Source: Warburgia ugandensis (Eukaryota; Streptophyta; Magnoliopsida; Canellales; Canellaceae). From it: 64,000 nt of DNA. The notes beneath the pieces are model-generated. The model was given only the letters and a program-made list of their open reading frames with translations, was not told the DNA's origin and ran no database searches. A program made the translations under genes and the position numbers. The stretch is taken from assembly GCA_035236585.1 (NCBI GenBank), contig CP141128.1, positions 37,988,684 to 38,052,683 on the forward strand, given 5' to 3'. Below are positions 35,388-45,107 of this stretch, piece by piece (within the stretch, counting starts at the first letter, position 1; each line of letters starts with the position of its first letter).

Positions 35388-35813
35388 GATACAGAGGAGG
35401 GTTAGAAGCTCAAGACTGTAGAAGACTTAAGAAGATGTTGATGAATAATCAATCAAGATACATCCTCTTGAATATATATATTTTATTTGAGGGAATTATA
35501 TTTTATTGAGAGTTTTTAATGTATGGTGAGGTTTGCAAATCTTAGATTATGTAATTTGGATAGGTATTGTACTAATACCAGGCTATATTGTGAACCACTG
35601 GATGAATTTTGGAAGTTTTATAAAATTATATTCCTTCAATGAAATTTTATTTTGTACTTATGTTATGTATGAAGTGGTGACTTGGGTTTTCAAAACAAGC
35701 TTTAAAAGAAAAGAATTTCTACTGTTTTGTTTTGCAAAATTTTTTTACTAAGGGGACACCCTGCCTGTGAAAAATGTATTACGAAATGTGTTTCAAAAAC
35801 CCAGGTCGTCTCA

Positions 35814-36733
35814 GTATCTGTAAGTAAAAGGAAATTAGTAAAGGAAACTTGGTGGTGGAGTGAAACAATGCAAAAAGTTATTGAAGAAAAACAAGTGTGT
35901 TTTACAACATGGAAAAAGACTAGAAATAATGAAAACTATAAACAGTATTATAATGCTAAAAAGGTTGCTAAGAGAATAGTAAGTGAGGCCAAACTCATGG
36001 CATATGATGATCTCTATAATAGACTAGGATCAAAGGTGAAAAAGATGTGTTTAAACTTGCAAAAATGAGACAACAGAAGGGTAAGGACTTAAACCACAGT
36101 AAGTGCATTAAAAGCAATGATCAAAGGATACTAGTCAAATATGATGAAATAAAAAAAAAGGTGGGAATGTTACTTTCAAAAATTGCAATGAAAACTACCC
36201 AGAGAATATAGGGATTGAAACTACTATAAACCAAAATAACATTGGACGTTATAGATACAACCATAGGATTAGAATACCTGAAGTAAAAGAGGCCTTAAAA
36301 AAGATGAAATTAGGAAAGGCCCTAGGGACCGATGGTATATCAATAGAGGTTTGGAAGCATATGGTAGATACTTGAGTAGTTTGGTTGACCAAGTTGTTTA
36401 ACAAGATTATAAAATCAAAGAAAGTGCCAAATGAATGAAGAAAGAGCTCTATTATACCATTTTATAAGAATAAAGGAGACTTATAAAGCTACATTAATTA
36501 TCGGGAGATCAAACTTATGAGCCACATTATGAAACTTTTTGAAAGAGTGATTGAGAAGATGCTACGACATCAGATAAGTGTATTGGAGAACTGTTTGGCT
36601 TCATGCTTGGGAAGTCTACCATAGAAGCTATTTTCTTACTAAAACAATTGATAGAAAAATATAAGGAGAAAATTTTTAAAACTTTTGGACTAAATAAAGG
36701 ATTGATACTTAATAGAGGGAAATAGAGGAACAA
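35814..36733 (+). pseudogene. LINE-1 ORF remnant: endonuclease-RT linker and RT start (RTE clade)
   Basis: From just after the TSD the frame encodes ETWWWSETMQKVIEEKQ, then YNAKKVAKRIVSEAKLMAYD and LYNRLG. This is the characteristic RTE linker (WWW.E..Q..I..K, A...V.EAK..AY..LY.RL). After a frameshift near 36062 it continues as RIRIPEVKEALKKMK, KALGTDGISIEVWKH and FERVIEK, the first RT blocks. The RT is then cut by a deletion near 36660. What remains before the tail resembles only the last codons (a MSATPYLHK-like stretch). Multiple stops; inactive. Confidence 0.75.
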
Positions 36734-36786
36734 GATTCATGTCGGCAACCCCTTATTTGCATAAGGTCTTGATGATGATAAATAAA

Positions 36787-37115
36787 AATATTAATAAAAT
36801 CATAAATGAATAAAAAATGTGCTTTTTTCCTACAACCTCTAAATCGAGACTACATCAAGCCCCGGACCATGCATGTGGACTAAGTCTTGCGATGCCCATG
36901 CCATGTCTTCATTTCTCATTTTTTCGTTAATGATGCACAGCTAGGTGCTTTGGTCAATTAACTGAGAATGGATGCAAACCTAGAGGAGGAGGAGAAGAAC
37001 AAGGAAGACAGGAAGGAAAAGGAGAAGTTTTGAAGGAAAGAAGAGAGAGAGAGAACTCATTGGTGAGAAGCTCTAGGGTAAAGATATATAGAGTATGCTG
37101 GAGAGAATGGTGACT
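36787..37115 (+). repeat. Element C 3' LTR, segment 2
   Basis: Aligns with about 19497-19848 of the 5' LTR (AAATGAATAAAA start, then a purine-rich GAGGAGGAGAAG stretch, then GGTAAAGATATA). It joins segment D at about 37115. The minus-strand 60-aa frame here is a shadow of the purine-rich stretch. Confidence 0.7.
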
Positions 37116-37230
37116 TAAATCAACAATCTGTGCCATTCACCTCATTCCCCTTTGAAAAATGACTGAAACCCTGAAGCTTAACATTGATTGGGTAAATCTT
37201 GTTAAAAACATCAACAGATTGTAGCTCATC
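37116..37230. other. Segment D, left part
   Basis: Not present in the 5' LTR of element C. It joins 41913-42650 once solo LTR B2 and one TCATC are removed. No gene recognised. See the right part for content. Confidence 0.5.
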
Positions 37231-38168
37231 TAAAACACCCCCTAACTTTTGTAATGAAATTGAGAATTTCAAGAAAAAATCAAGCTAAAATATTAGGGTT
37301 ATTAAAAATACACTTCTCATAGAAGTACAATCAAGGTATAAGACATGTATAATTGAAAACATACTCAACAAACCCTTCAAAATGACTATAAGCACGACAA
37401 ATTCTGAATTCGGATGAAAAATACTTATTTTTCTATATTTTTATGAACAAAAGGTTAAATGATAATTTTACTCATAACCAAGGCCTAAGACATAAAATTT
37501 TTGGATGTACTTAGAAATACAAATCCAACGCCACTAAGTATGCTCAATTCCGAATTCATAGGAATAAACCCTATTTTCTCCATAAAGGGCAAAATGGTCT
37601 TTTCACACTATGTGGGGCCCACAAGGGAATCCAATGGCTAGAGCATGTGTAATTATGAGTCAAACCACTATTTCCTGCTAGTGAAGAAGGAAGTGGTAGT
37701 AGGAATCCAATGAATACTTCAAAAACAATTCCCAAAAAAATTCAAAAAATTCACCACAAAAATTCCTTAGCCCCCCCCTAAAATCTCAACTCAAAACTCC
37801 TCCCCCTTCTCTCTCTTTTCTCCCTTCTTTCTCTCACTTTTATTTCTTCTGTTAGCACGTCCACAAATGCACTTGGGGGAATATTCCACCCTAAACTATC
37901 TGGCATGCCTGTAGACGCGTCGTCCCCTATGAGTAGGGTGTTCATCCTACTATAGTTTTTTAATTATACATCCACTTTAGATCATTGAAACCTTAATCCA
38001 CTCCATTAAAGAGGTTCAGCACATCCAAATACACAAAAGCCCTATACTTTTGCAATGATTAGTGGAATATTCACTAGCCAAATCGTCAAAAAATAGTAGC
38101 TCTAGTGACTTATATTTATGCTTGAATTTTTTCATTTTTCGGCCAAGTTTCCGGACTCTGAACAATCT

Positions 38169-38176
38169 AGGTAGGT
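38169..38176 (+). promoter_or_regulatory. Splice-donor-like site, LTR B2
   Basis: AG|GTAGGT at the position equivalent to CAG|GTAAGT of B1. Confidence 0.35.
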
Positions 38177-40098
38177 GCACCTCCCTTCCCTCTTTCCATT
38201 TTGGTAGTTAGGTGGTGTTTGCTGGCCACTAGGAGATCTCCCCGACTGTTGATCTGTTGGAGACGATGGATCCGGCAATAGGGAGAGATCTACCATCCTA
38301 GACAGCTCAAATGAAATCTCTGAGCCATTGGATGGATTCTTGGGGCCCAAAAAACCCAGGAGATGAAATCTAGGTCATTGATGGTCAAAGATGAAGGAGA
38401 TCTGGCCATGGGTGATCCAACGGCCTAGATCTGGACCATCTTGCCTATAGCCAGTCATCCCCATCGACCACCTGGGATAGGTGGTAACGAGCACAGGCCG
38501 CTGGTCATCCCACACCTGTAAACCTAGATTTGATTTGGGCCGTCCAAATTTTGAACTAGATTCTTGTTTTTATAATTAAGAGCTTGATTTAGCTCTGATT
38601 TTAGATCAAAAAGGTTTTATAAAATCCTTGTCATGTGCATTAGCTACTGAACTCATAATATTTATGTTTTAAATTGAATTTAATAGTGAAAATTACTAAA
38701 ATCTATTTCAATAGTGTTGGATCATGATTAGGATTATCTCAAATAGGAGATCTGAACTGATGGAGAGGTTTAAGAGGTCCCAAAACCTAAGGGACCATGA
38801 TTACAATAAAATTTATAGGTTTCTAGATCAAGTAAATAAACAAATCCAGCCCTTAAAACGGGCTGAAATCTTAAATCTCAATTCTAATCTTAATTTAACT
38901 CCAAATTGAGATCGAAAAGATGGGTTGGATTCCTTATGATGAGTAAAACCTACTGAACTTAAAAAAAATTATATTTTGATGCATGTAAAATTTTGTTAAT
39001 AAAGAAAAGTGTTACTAATTCTTATGATTAGTAAAATTTAGAATGATCAAACTATATAATTAGGATCCACTGATGATCTTATGACTGTGAGATATAGAAT
39101 TAATGGTTATAAGTGACTAATCTATGATTAATTAAGAGATCTAGCCTTAAAAAGCAGTAAGATCCATAAAATAAAATAAAAATGAAATGTAATCTCCTTG
39201 ATCAAGTTGATCAAGAATGATTGGATAGTATTGATGTATTTTGATGATGATATGAATTAATATCATATGGAATTATGGATTGGATGATGATGATTTGGGG
39301 TAAATCAAGATCTATGCCTTTAAATTGGATAAAAGGACTTGAGAACTTCTTCATCGGGTGGATCAAGAAAGATTAGATCATTGGATGAGATGTAGCAATG
39401 ATCTAATAATGAAATCACATTAAGAAGATATACTAGATCTAAAGGAAAATGAAAAGATCAAGATCTAAACCCTAAAAGAGATTAAAGATGAATAATGACC
39501 ATTGGATCATGATGAATACTTAAGGCATGTTAGATTTCCATTTAAATTATTAAATGTTATTATAATTGTCCTTTATTACTTAGTAGATTTAATTGTAGAT
39601 TTATTTATTTATGCTTTAATGTTTATGTTATGAAAATCACCTTGAAAATGTAATTAAATGAAATTAGAGTTGAAAGGACATTTACATGAAATAAATGGCA
39701 TGGACTTAATGATAGTAAGGGCCATAGTTATTAGGACAATATAAGGAATATCATTTTCTTGGCCCAAATTAGGAGAATAATGAATCTCCATGAATGACAT
39801 TTAAGTATTCAAGGATTTAATTAAAATCAATTAGATAGAGTACTTAGGGTTAAAAAGCTCATAGGAACCTTATGAAAGGTTGAGTTAAGGTTACCCTAGT
39901 GGATGATGAACATGGTGGTTGAGGGGGTTATCTAATAGAGCCTAGCTCTTCCCCCACCTTTCGTTGACGTTTGTGAGGTCTAAACGCCTCCTTACATGAG
40001 AATTGAAGTAACCACTTTGTGTTCAACCATTCAGTTAGTAAACCTTAGCCAATTTGGCATAAAAGGAGCTATCTAAACTTAGGATGGAATAAGCCATC

Positions 40099-40127
40099 CT
40101 CAATCAATAAAACATTAACTGGTTGAG
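40099..40127 (+). other. Conserved hairpin H2, LTR B2 (weakened)
   Basis: CTCAATCA / TGGTTGAG: seven Watson-Crick pairs and one T-G wobble. An outer C-G pair is shared with B1. Confidence 0.55.
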
Positions 40128-41420
40128 TAATAATAATAAGAGCATAAAAGGTTGGTAAATCATCTAATACTAATAAAAATTGTAAATAAGATAAGGAATA
40201 TCAAACAAGATCCAAGAGAGATCTTGAAAGATCACAAACAAAATGAAAAGAAATATAATGTAGATTGTAGTATTTTTCTATCATTTTACTTATAGTGTAG
40301 ATTGTGAACTTAGAAGATTTGAAACCTTGATCATATATGATTCAAGGAAAATTAAGGCATCCCTTATAGGAATACATACTTGCATAGAGGAATAACTTGA
40401 TATGTATGGTTTGATAGATGTATGAATCAAGATCATGATGGACAATAGGGAGTGAACACCACTTGAGATGTATGAATCAAGACCTTAATACCACTTTCAG
40501 GTAGGTAGATGTACAAGAATGTATTAAGGATTCATGTGTATACATACATGATTTTTTGTCTAGAATTATAGACCTTCATGATATAAGTATGCTTAGTACC
40601 TTAGCATAGTCATGATCCAATCACATGATCCAACTAAGTAAACCAACCCTATGATCCAATTCAACTATCTAATGACCTAATGAAATGAGGTGAAAGTAAT
40701 GAGATGTGTAGACTAAGGAAACCTTAAGAATAGGGTATGAAAAATATTCTAGCCTTAGTTAAACAAACACATCGTCTAATATGTACAATGTATTTTACAT
40801 ACAAGCATGGTGGCTTATGATTTTGTTTTACATAGTGCTAGGATTGGGGATGCTATTCTAGGGAAGTTATGAGAGTTTGGCCACCCACTTCCTAAAACTT
40901 ATATGATGGATACCATGCCCAAAGGGAGGCTAAATGTAGGGCAAGGCAATAATGGGAAGGCCGCCACTTTGACAGCCATGGTCCACCCCACAAGGAAATG
41001 GATTTGTTATTTCCACAGTTGGTATTAGTGGAGGATTATACATTTATTCAGGCATGCTGTACGGATTAAGACTATGGCTTAGTAGCCCTAATGTATTTTG
41101 CATTATGATGCACATATGATAGGCATAGTGTAATGTCATGGCATGATGAAATGCTACTACATGAGTTCTTGGAAAGAAAATCCCCGTATAAGAATTGGCT
41201 GAATATTGATTTCCTGAGTGAAAGTATAGCCAGGGGAAGGAACAAGTTTTGAGTAATTTTCACTATTTTAACTGATTTATCCTATATTACATAAATAACA
41301 TATATACTCCATGTTAAGATAACTCACAAGTAGATAACCATGAAGGAATGATGACTGAGGTAGGTATTCTTATATTAGTGAAGTAGTATATTTTTGTATC
41401 TCCTGCCAAGCATAGCTTGT

Positions 41421-41458
41421 TGAGATATTGTAAATGCTTGAATGTTTACAATATCTCA
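41421..41458 (+). other. Conserved hairpin H1, LTR B2
   Basis: Fourteen-base perfect stem TGAGATATTGTAAA / TTTACAATATCTCA with a 10-base loop. Confidence 0.75.
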
Positions 41459-41912
41459 GATGTAGGGAAGGAGACTTAAGGAAGTAAAGCTTGAAGACTT
41501 AGGAGCTCAAGACGGTAGAAGACTTGAAGAGAATAATCAAACAGGGTATGTCCTTTGAAGACATGTATTTTTATTTGAGAGCATTGTGTTGTATTGATAA
41601 TTTTTAATGTAAGGTGAGGTTTGAACTTTGGATTAAGTAATTTGGATAATGGTTTGTAATTATAATACAGGGGCTAAGTAAGAGTGAACTACTGGATGAT
41701 TCTTGGTATTCAATAAAATTTTAATTTATACAAAATGTCTGTGTATTATGTATTGTGAGGTGAGACTTGGGTTTTGCTACAAATGAATTTAAAAAAAAAA
41801 AAAAAAGAATTTTTGCTGCATTGTTTGCAAAAAAAAAAATTACCATTAAGGGCCCTACCTTTGAAAATTGTTTTACAAAATGTGTTACAAAAACCCGAGT
41901 CATCACATCATC

Positions 41913-42650
41913 AATGATATTGGGTTCACCAAAGAAAATGACAGTCTAGAACAATAATCTAAGGTGCTAATATTCTTTGGCATGATTAAAGGAGCAAAAG
42001 CCCTCTAGTCATTTGATGATTTGAACAATATTAGAAGAGATCTAGATTGGATAAGGATGAATGGCAACTATTGGAACCAATCTGCAGCTCAATGATTGAT
42101 TAGAATTTCATGTCTAAAATGCAATAGGAAGATGCAATCTAAAGACGTGCATGCTTGGCGCACCAACTAGCAAACACATTTGCGTGCAACACTTGCCCAA
42201 CAATAATTAATACATGTGCATCCTTATGACAAACAGATCTATTTAACAAACCAATGATCCACTTATCAAAACACAATCAGTTTATTGGACTTGTGATCTG
42301 CCTATTAGAATCATTAATCCATAAATTTGATTTAATCAATCTGAACTGATTTGAAACATAAAATTGTCAGGTTATCTTTGGATATGACATAAGGATTTGA
42401 CAAAGGAGGACAACCCTCCTTTCCCTTCTCCTTCTATTATATAAAAGGGTGGATTGACTCTATTGTTGGCATTGTTTTGTTTTTCTCTCCTTTCCTATTA
42501 GCTAGTTCTAATCCTTCTATTCAAAATTTCTAGTCTGGGACGTCCATTGGATTCATCTTTACATTGCAAAACCCATATTTTAACAAAATTGAGAATCTAG
42601 CACAACTTGGGTAGTGATCTAAGGATGAAGACTTTTGTATGGCCAAATCG
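41913..42650. other. Segment D, right part: unassigned insertion or lost LTR segment
   Basis: About 740 bp that, with 37116-37230, has no counterpart in element C's 5' LTR. It contains a TATA-like TATATAAAAGG near 42434-42444, followed by a T-rich stretch, like the promoter region of an LTR or gene. No open frame of note. It could be an old insertion in the 3' LTR, or an original LTR part deleted from the 5' LTR; no TSD was found to decide. Confidence 0.4.
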
Positions 42651-42765
42651 ACTACGTTAGTGGCAATTAGATCTAATCAGAGACATTAGACATTACACCA
42701 AACTAAGATTTAAGTGATCATAGGTATTGCTATTATATCTTATTTAAATTATTTTTTTTTAAAGG
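42650..42765 (+). repeat. Element C 3' LTR, segment 3
   Basis: Resembles 19855-19975 of the 5' LTR (ATTAGA, ACTAAG/ACTAGT.TTTAAG, 'attgctat', then a 'tatttaaattatttt' stretch). It runs into LINE-2 after the T-rich stretch. Confidence 0.55.
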
Positions 42766-42997
42766 ATAAAAAAGGAAGGTTTTGCATCAGGGGCCATTTG
42801 GCAAGTAAAACCTTTTTGAAGGTTGGAGATGATTTTGTTAATTTCTCTTCTTACTTGGAAATGAATATGCACATGTATATTAGTTTGTAACTAAGAAGAG
42901 AAAATAATGAAAATCATCTTCAGCTTCTTCAAATTATGGCAACTTATCATGACATGAATCATTCACTGACATTCCCTCAAGCTAAGGTGCTCTCATA

Positions 42998-43185
42998 GGT
43001 GATGTGCTGCATCAGATCCTAGGTGTACTAGAAAATGGGCAAGGGTTACTAGGGTGTTCCCCTGGAAGTGACATGCTACATCAGATCTCAGGTGTAGTGG
43101 AAAATGAGTAAGGGCTGCTGGAGTGTCCCCTCAGAAGTGACGCGCTACATTAGAACTTGATTGCAGTGCAAAGTAGGTATGGGTT
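42998..43185 (+). repeat. 69-bp tandem repeat in LINE-2 leader
   Basis: Two full units and one partial, each starting GTGA followed by a short variable stretch and a GCTRCAT motif (42998, 43067, 43136 approx.). They share a GCATCAGAT/ACATCAGAT segment, a GGTGTA segment and a GTGTTCCCC/GTGTCCCCT segment. They sit in the 5' untranslated part before the endonuclease start. Confidence 0.6.
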
Positions 43186-43249
43186 CATGTCATGGGGGCA
43201 GAGAAGTGTGTGGGCAAATGGGCTAGCTCAAGAGCATAAGATCCATATT

Positions 43250-43410
43250 ACCACATGAAATATAGGGACATTGACAGGCAAGAGTCAAGAGTTAATAGAT
43301 ATGATGAAATGTAGGAGAGTCAATGCTTGTATCTAAGAAACCAAGTGGAAAGGGGCTAAAATTAGAGAAATCAATGGGTATAAACACTAGTACATATGAA
43401 AGGATAATAA
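43250..43410 (+). pseudogene. Endonuclease N-terminal fragment of LINE-2
   Basis: One frame reads IGTLTGKSQELIDMMK, then RRVNACI, stop, ETKWKGAK..EINGYK. This matches the RTE AP-endonuclease start (WNIGTLTGKS.EL.D.M..R......QETKW.G), including the Glu of ETKW that belongs to the active site. It ends by deletion, so the His and Asp motifs are absent. Inactive. Confidence 0.7.
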
Positions 43411-43456
43411 CATAAATGATGGGGAATAGTAGTGGATAAAGAATTAAAGGATATAG

Positions 43457-45066
43457 TTGTGGACATTAAAAGACTATGTAAGTGCATTAGAAGTGATGAT
43501 CAAAGGACTCAAAGATGACGAGATCAAACAAAGGTTGAAAAGTTACTTTCAAGAATTGCTAAATGATAACTGCACTAAGAATATAGAGATTGAAAGTACT
43601 GTAAACCTAAATAACATTGGACATTATAGATATAACCATAGGATTAGAATACCTGAAGTGAAAGAGGCCTTGGGACCCAATGGTATACTAATAGAGGTTT
43701 GAAAGCATATTGGAGATACTGAAATAGTTTAGTTGACAAAGTTGTTTAACAAGATTATAAAATTAAAGAAAATATCGGATGAGTGGAGGAAGAGCTCTAT
43801 TGTACCAATTTATAAGAATAAAGGAGACATATAGAGCTATACTAAGTATTGAGGGATCAAACTTATGAGCCATGCTATGAAACATTTTGAAAGAGTGATT
43901 GAGAAGAGGATACGACATGAGATAAGTGTATTAGAGAACCAATTTGGTTTTATGCCTAGGAGGTCTACCATGGAAGCTACAATTGGTAGAGAAATATAGG
44001 GAGAGGCGGAAGGACCTCTACACTGTGTTTATTAACTTGAAGAAAGTTTATGATAAGGTCTCTAAAGAGTTAATATGGAGGGTGTTGGCTGAGAAAGGGG
44101 TTTCACGGGGCTATATAAACATCATTAAAGATATGTATGAGGGAGGGGTAACAAATATTATGACCATTAGAAGAGAGATTGGTGATTTTCCTATCACTAT
44201 AGGATTGCACCAAGGATTAGCATTGAGCTTGTACCTTTTCACATTTGTTATGAATGAGTTAACAAAACATTTGCATAAGGAGATTCCATGGTCAATGCTA
44301 TTTGTAGATAATATAGTTTTAATTAATGAGACAAGGGAGGACGTAAACACAAAGTTGGAGTTATGGAGAGAAGTATTAGAACTTAAAGGATTTAAAATCA
44401 GTCAAACGAAGATAGAGTATATGGAATGAAATTTTAGCTACGAAAGGAGAGGGAGTGGAGCACCAGTAATGATTGATAACCAAGAAGTCCTCATAAAAGA
44501 CCACTTTTGGTACTTAGGATCAAAGATTCGTGAGAGTGGAGAGATTGACAAGGAGGTTACCTAAAGAATCCAAGCGGATTGGAACAAATGGAGATGCACA
44601 TATGGAGTTCTGTGATCGGTAGATGTCACACAAACCAAAAAGAAAATTCTATAAGATGGCTACAAGGCCGACCTTGCTCTATGGATTAGAGAGTTAGGAA
44701 GTTAAGGAAGATCATATTCATAGGATGAGAGTAACAAAAATGAGGATGTTGATATGGATTAGTGGCAAGACAAGAAAGGATAGAATTAGGAATGAAAATA
44801 TTAGAGGAAACTTAGCACTAGCACCAATAGGTAACAAGATATGGGAGATTAGATTTAGATGGTTTGGACATGTCCAAAGAAGATAAAAAACACTCTGGTT
44901 AGAAGGAGTGAGGCAATCCAAGTAGAAGGTTCTAAAAGGGCAAAGAGAAGGCTAGAAAGAACGTGGATAGAAGTGGTCAGAAAAGATTTAAAAACTTTGG
45001 GAGTAGATGAAGCCATGGTACTTAATTTAGGGTTATGGAGGAACATGATTCATGTGGCCAACCCCT
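43457..45066 (+). pseudogene. Reverse transcriptase and C-terminal region of LINE-2
   Basis: RT blocks in order: RIRIPEVKEAL (near 43640), FERVIEK, NQFGFMPRRSTMEA (near 43935), then in the 161-codon frame 43944-44429 LYTVFINLKKVYDKV (the family has F.DL.KAYD), KGVSRGYINIIKDMYEG, IGLHQGLALSLYLF and LFVDNIVL (44293-44319). The catalytic YADD is FVDN here and the earlier D.KAYD Asp is N, so it is inactive. Downstream come QTKIEYME, YLGSKI and the RTE C-terminal RTWIEVVRKDLK (near 44965) and MIHVANP. Several frameshifts and stops. Confidence 0.8.
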
Positions 45067-45107
45067 AAATGAGATAAGGTCTTGATGATGATGATAATGA
45101 TTATGAT

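Larger units (their letters stand above)
26186..35813 (+). mobile_element. Solo LTR B1 (interrupted by solo LTR A')
   Basis: TGTAACACCC start, GTCGTCTCA end, perfect TSD GTATC at 26181-26185 and 35814-35818. Its own length is about 4.88 kb once A' (27957-32699 and one TSD) is removed. There is no internal region or second LTR, so it is a solo LTR from intra-element recombination. It carries a TATA box, a donor-like site, and hairpins H2 (33966-33994) and H1 (35350-35387). It is related to LTR A over its centre and right half. All frames in it are incidental. Confidence 0.85.
25859..36786 (+). mobile_element. LINE-1: RTE-clade non-LTR retrotransposon, truncated and interrupted
   Basis: Two parts (25859-26185 and 35814-36786) are separated by solo LTR B1 with a GTATC TSD. 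The left part reads, with shifts, like the end of the RTE endonuclease region (VNTMWINMAESIKKVAKVVLG). The right part continues the same protein. The element is 5'-truncated, has an internal deletion after the RT start, and ends in an RTE-type 3' tail of GAT repeats (36767-36780). It is inserted in LTR C. Confidence 0.75.
37231..41907 (+). mobile_element. Solo LTR B2
   Basis: 4677 bp, collinear with B1. The start is mutated (TAAAACACCCCC instead of TGTAACACCC) and the end is GAGTCATCACA. The TSD is TCATC at 37226-37230 and 41908-41912. No internal region, hence a solo LTR. It keeps the donor-like site, H2 in weakened form and H1. The TATA box seen in B1 is not preserved, the equivalent region near 37720 being altered. 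Two poly-A runs near its right end (41791-41806, 41830-41839) are private to this copy. Confidence 0.85.
42766..45107 (+). mobile_element. LINE-2: RTE-clade non-LTR retrotransposon with internal deletion
   Basis: Contains a 5' leader with 69-bp tandem repeats, the start of the endonuclease (43250), most of the RT and C-terminal region, and a 3' tail of GAT repeats (45084-45107). Most of the endonuclease is missing: the frame jumps from the N-terminal segment to the pre-RT linker near 43460. It inserted into the 3' LTR of element C independently of LINE-1, since it lies in another segment and has a different deletion. Confidence 0.75.

Noticed and set aside
26186-41907. B1 and B2 as the two LTRs of one element
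   Set aside because: Each has its own 5-bp TSD (GTATC and TCATC) and the sequence between them is LINE-1 and LTR C, with no primer site or purine tract. They are two solo LTRs.
41767-41949. Lys-rich 60-codon frame
   Set aside because: It is produced by poly-A runs and crosses the end of solo LTR B2 into segment D.
42434-42444. TATA-like box as promoter of a host gene
   Set aside because: No open frame follows before LINE-2. More likely part of segment D or a former LTR promoter.
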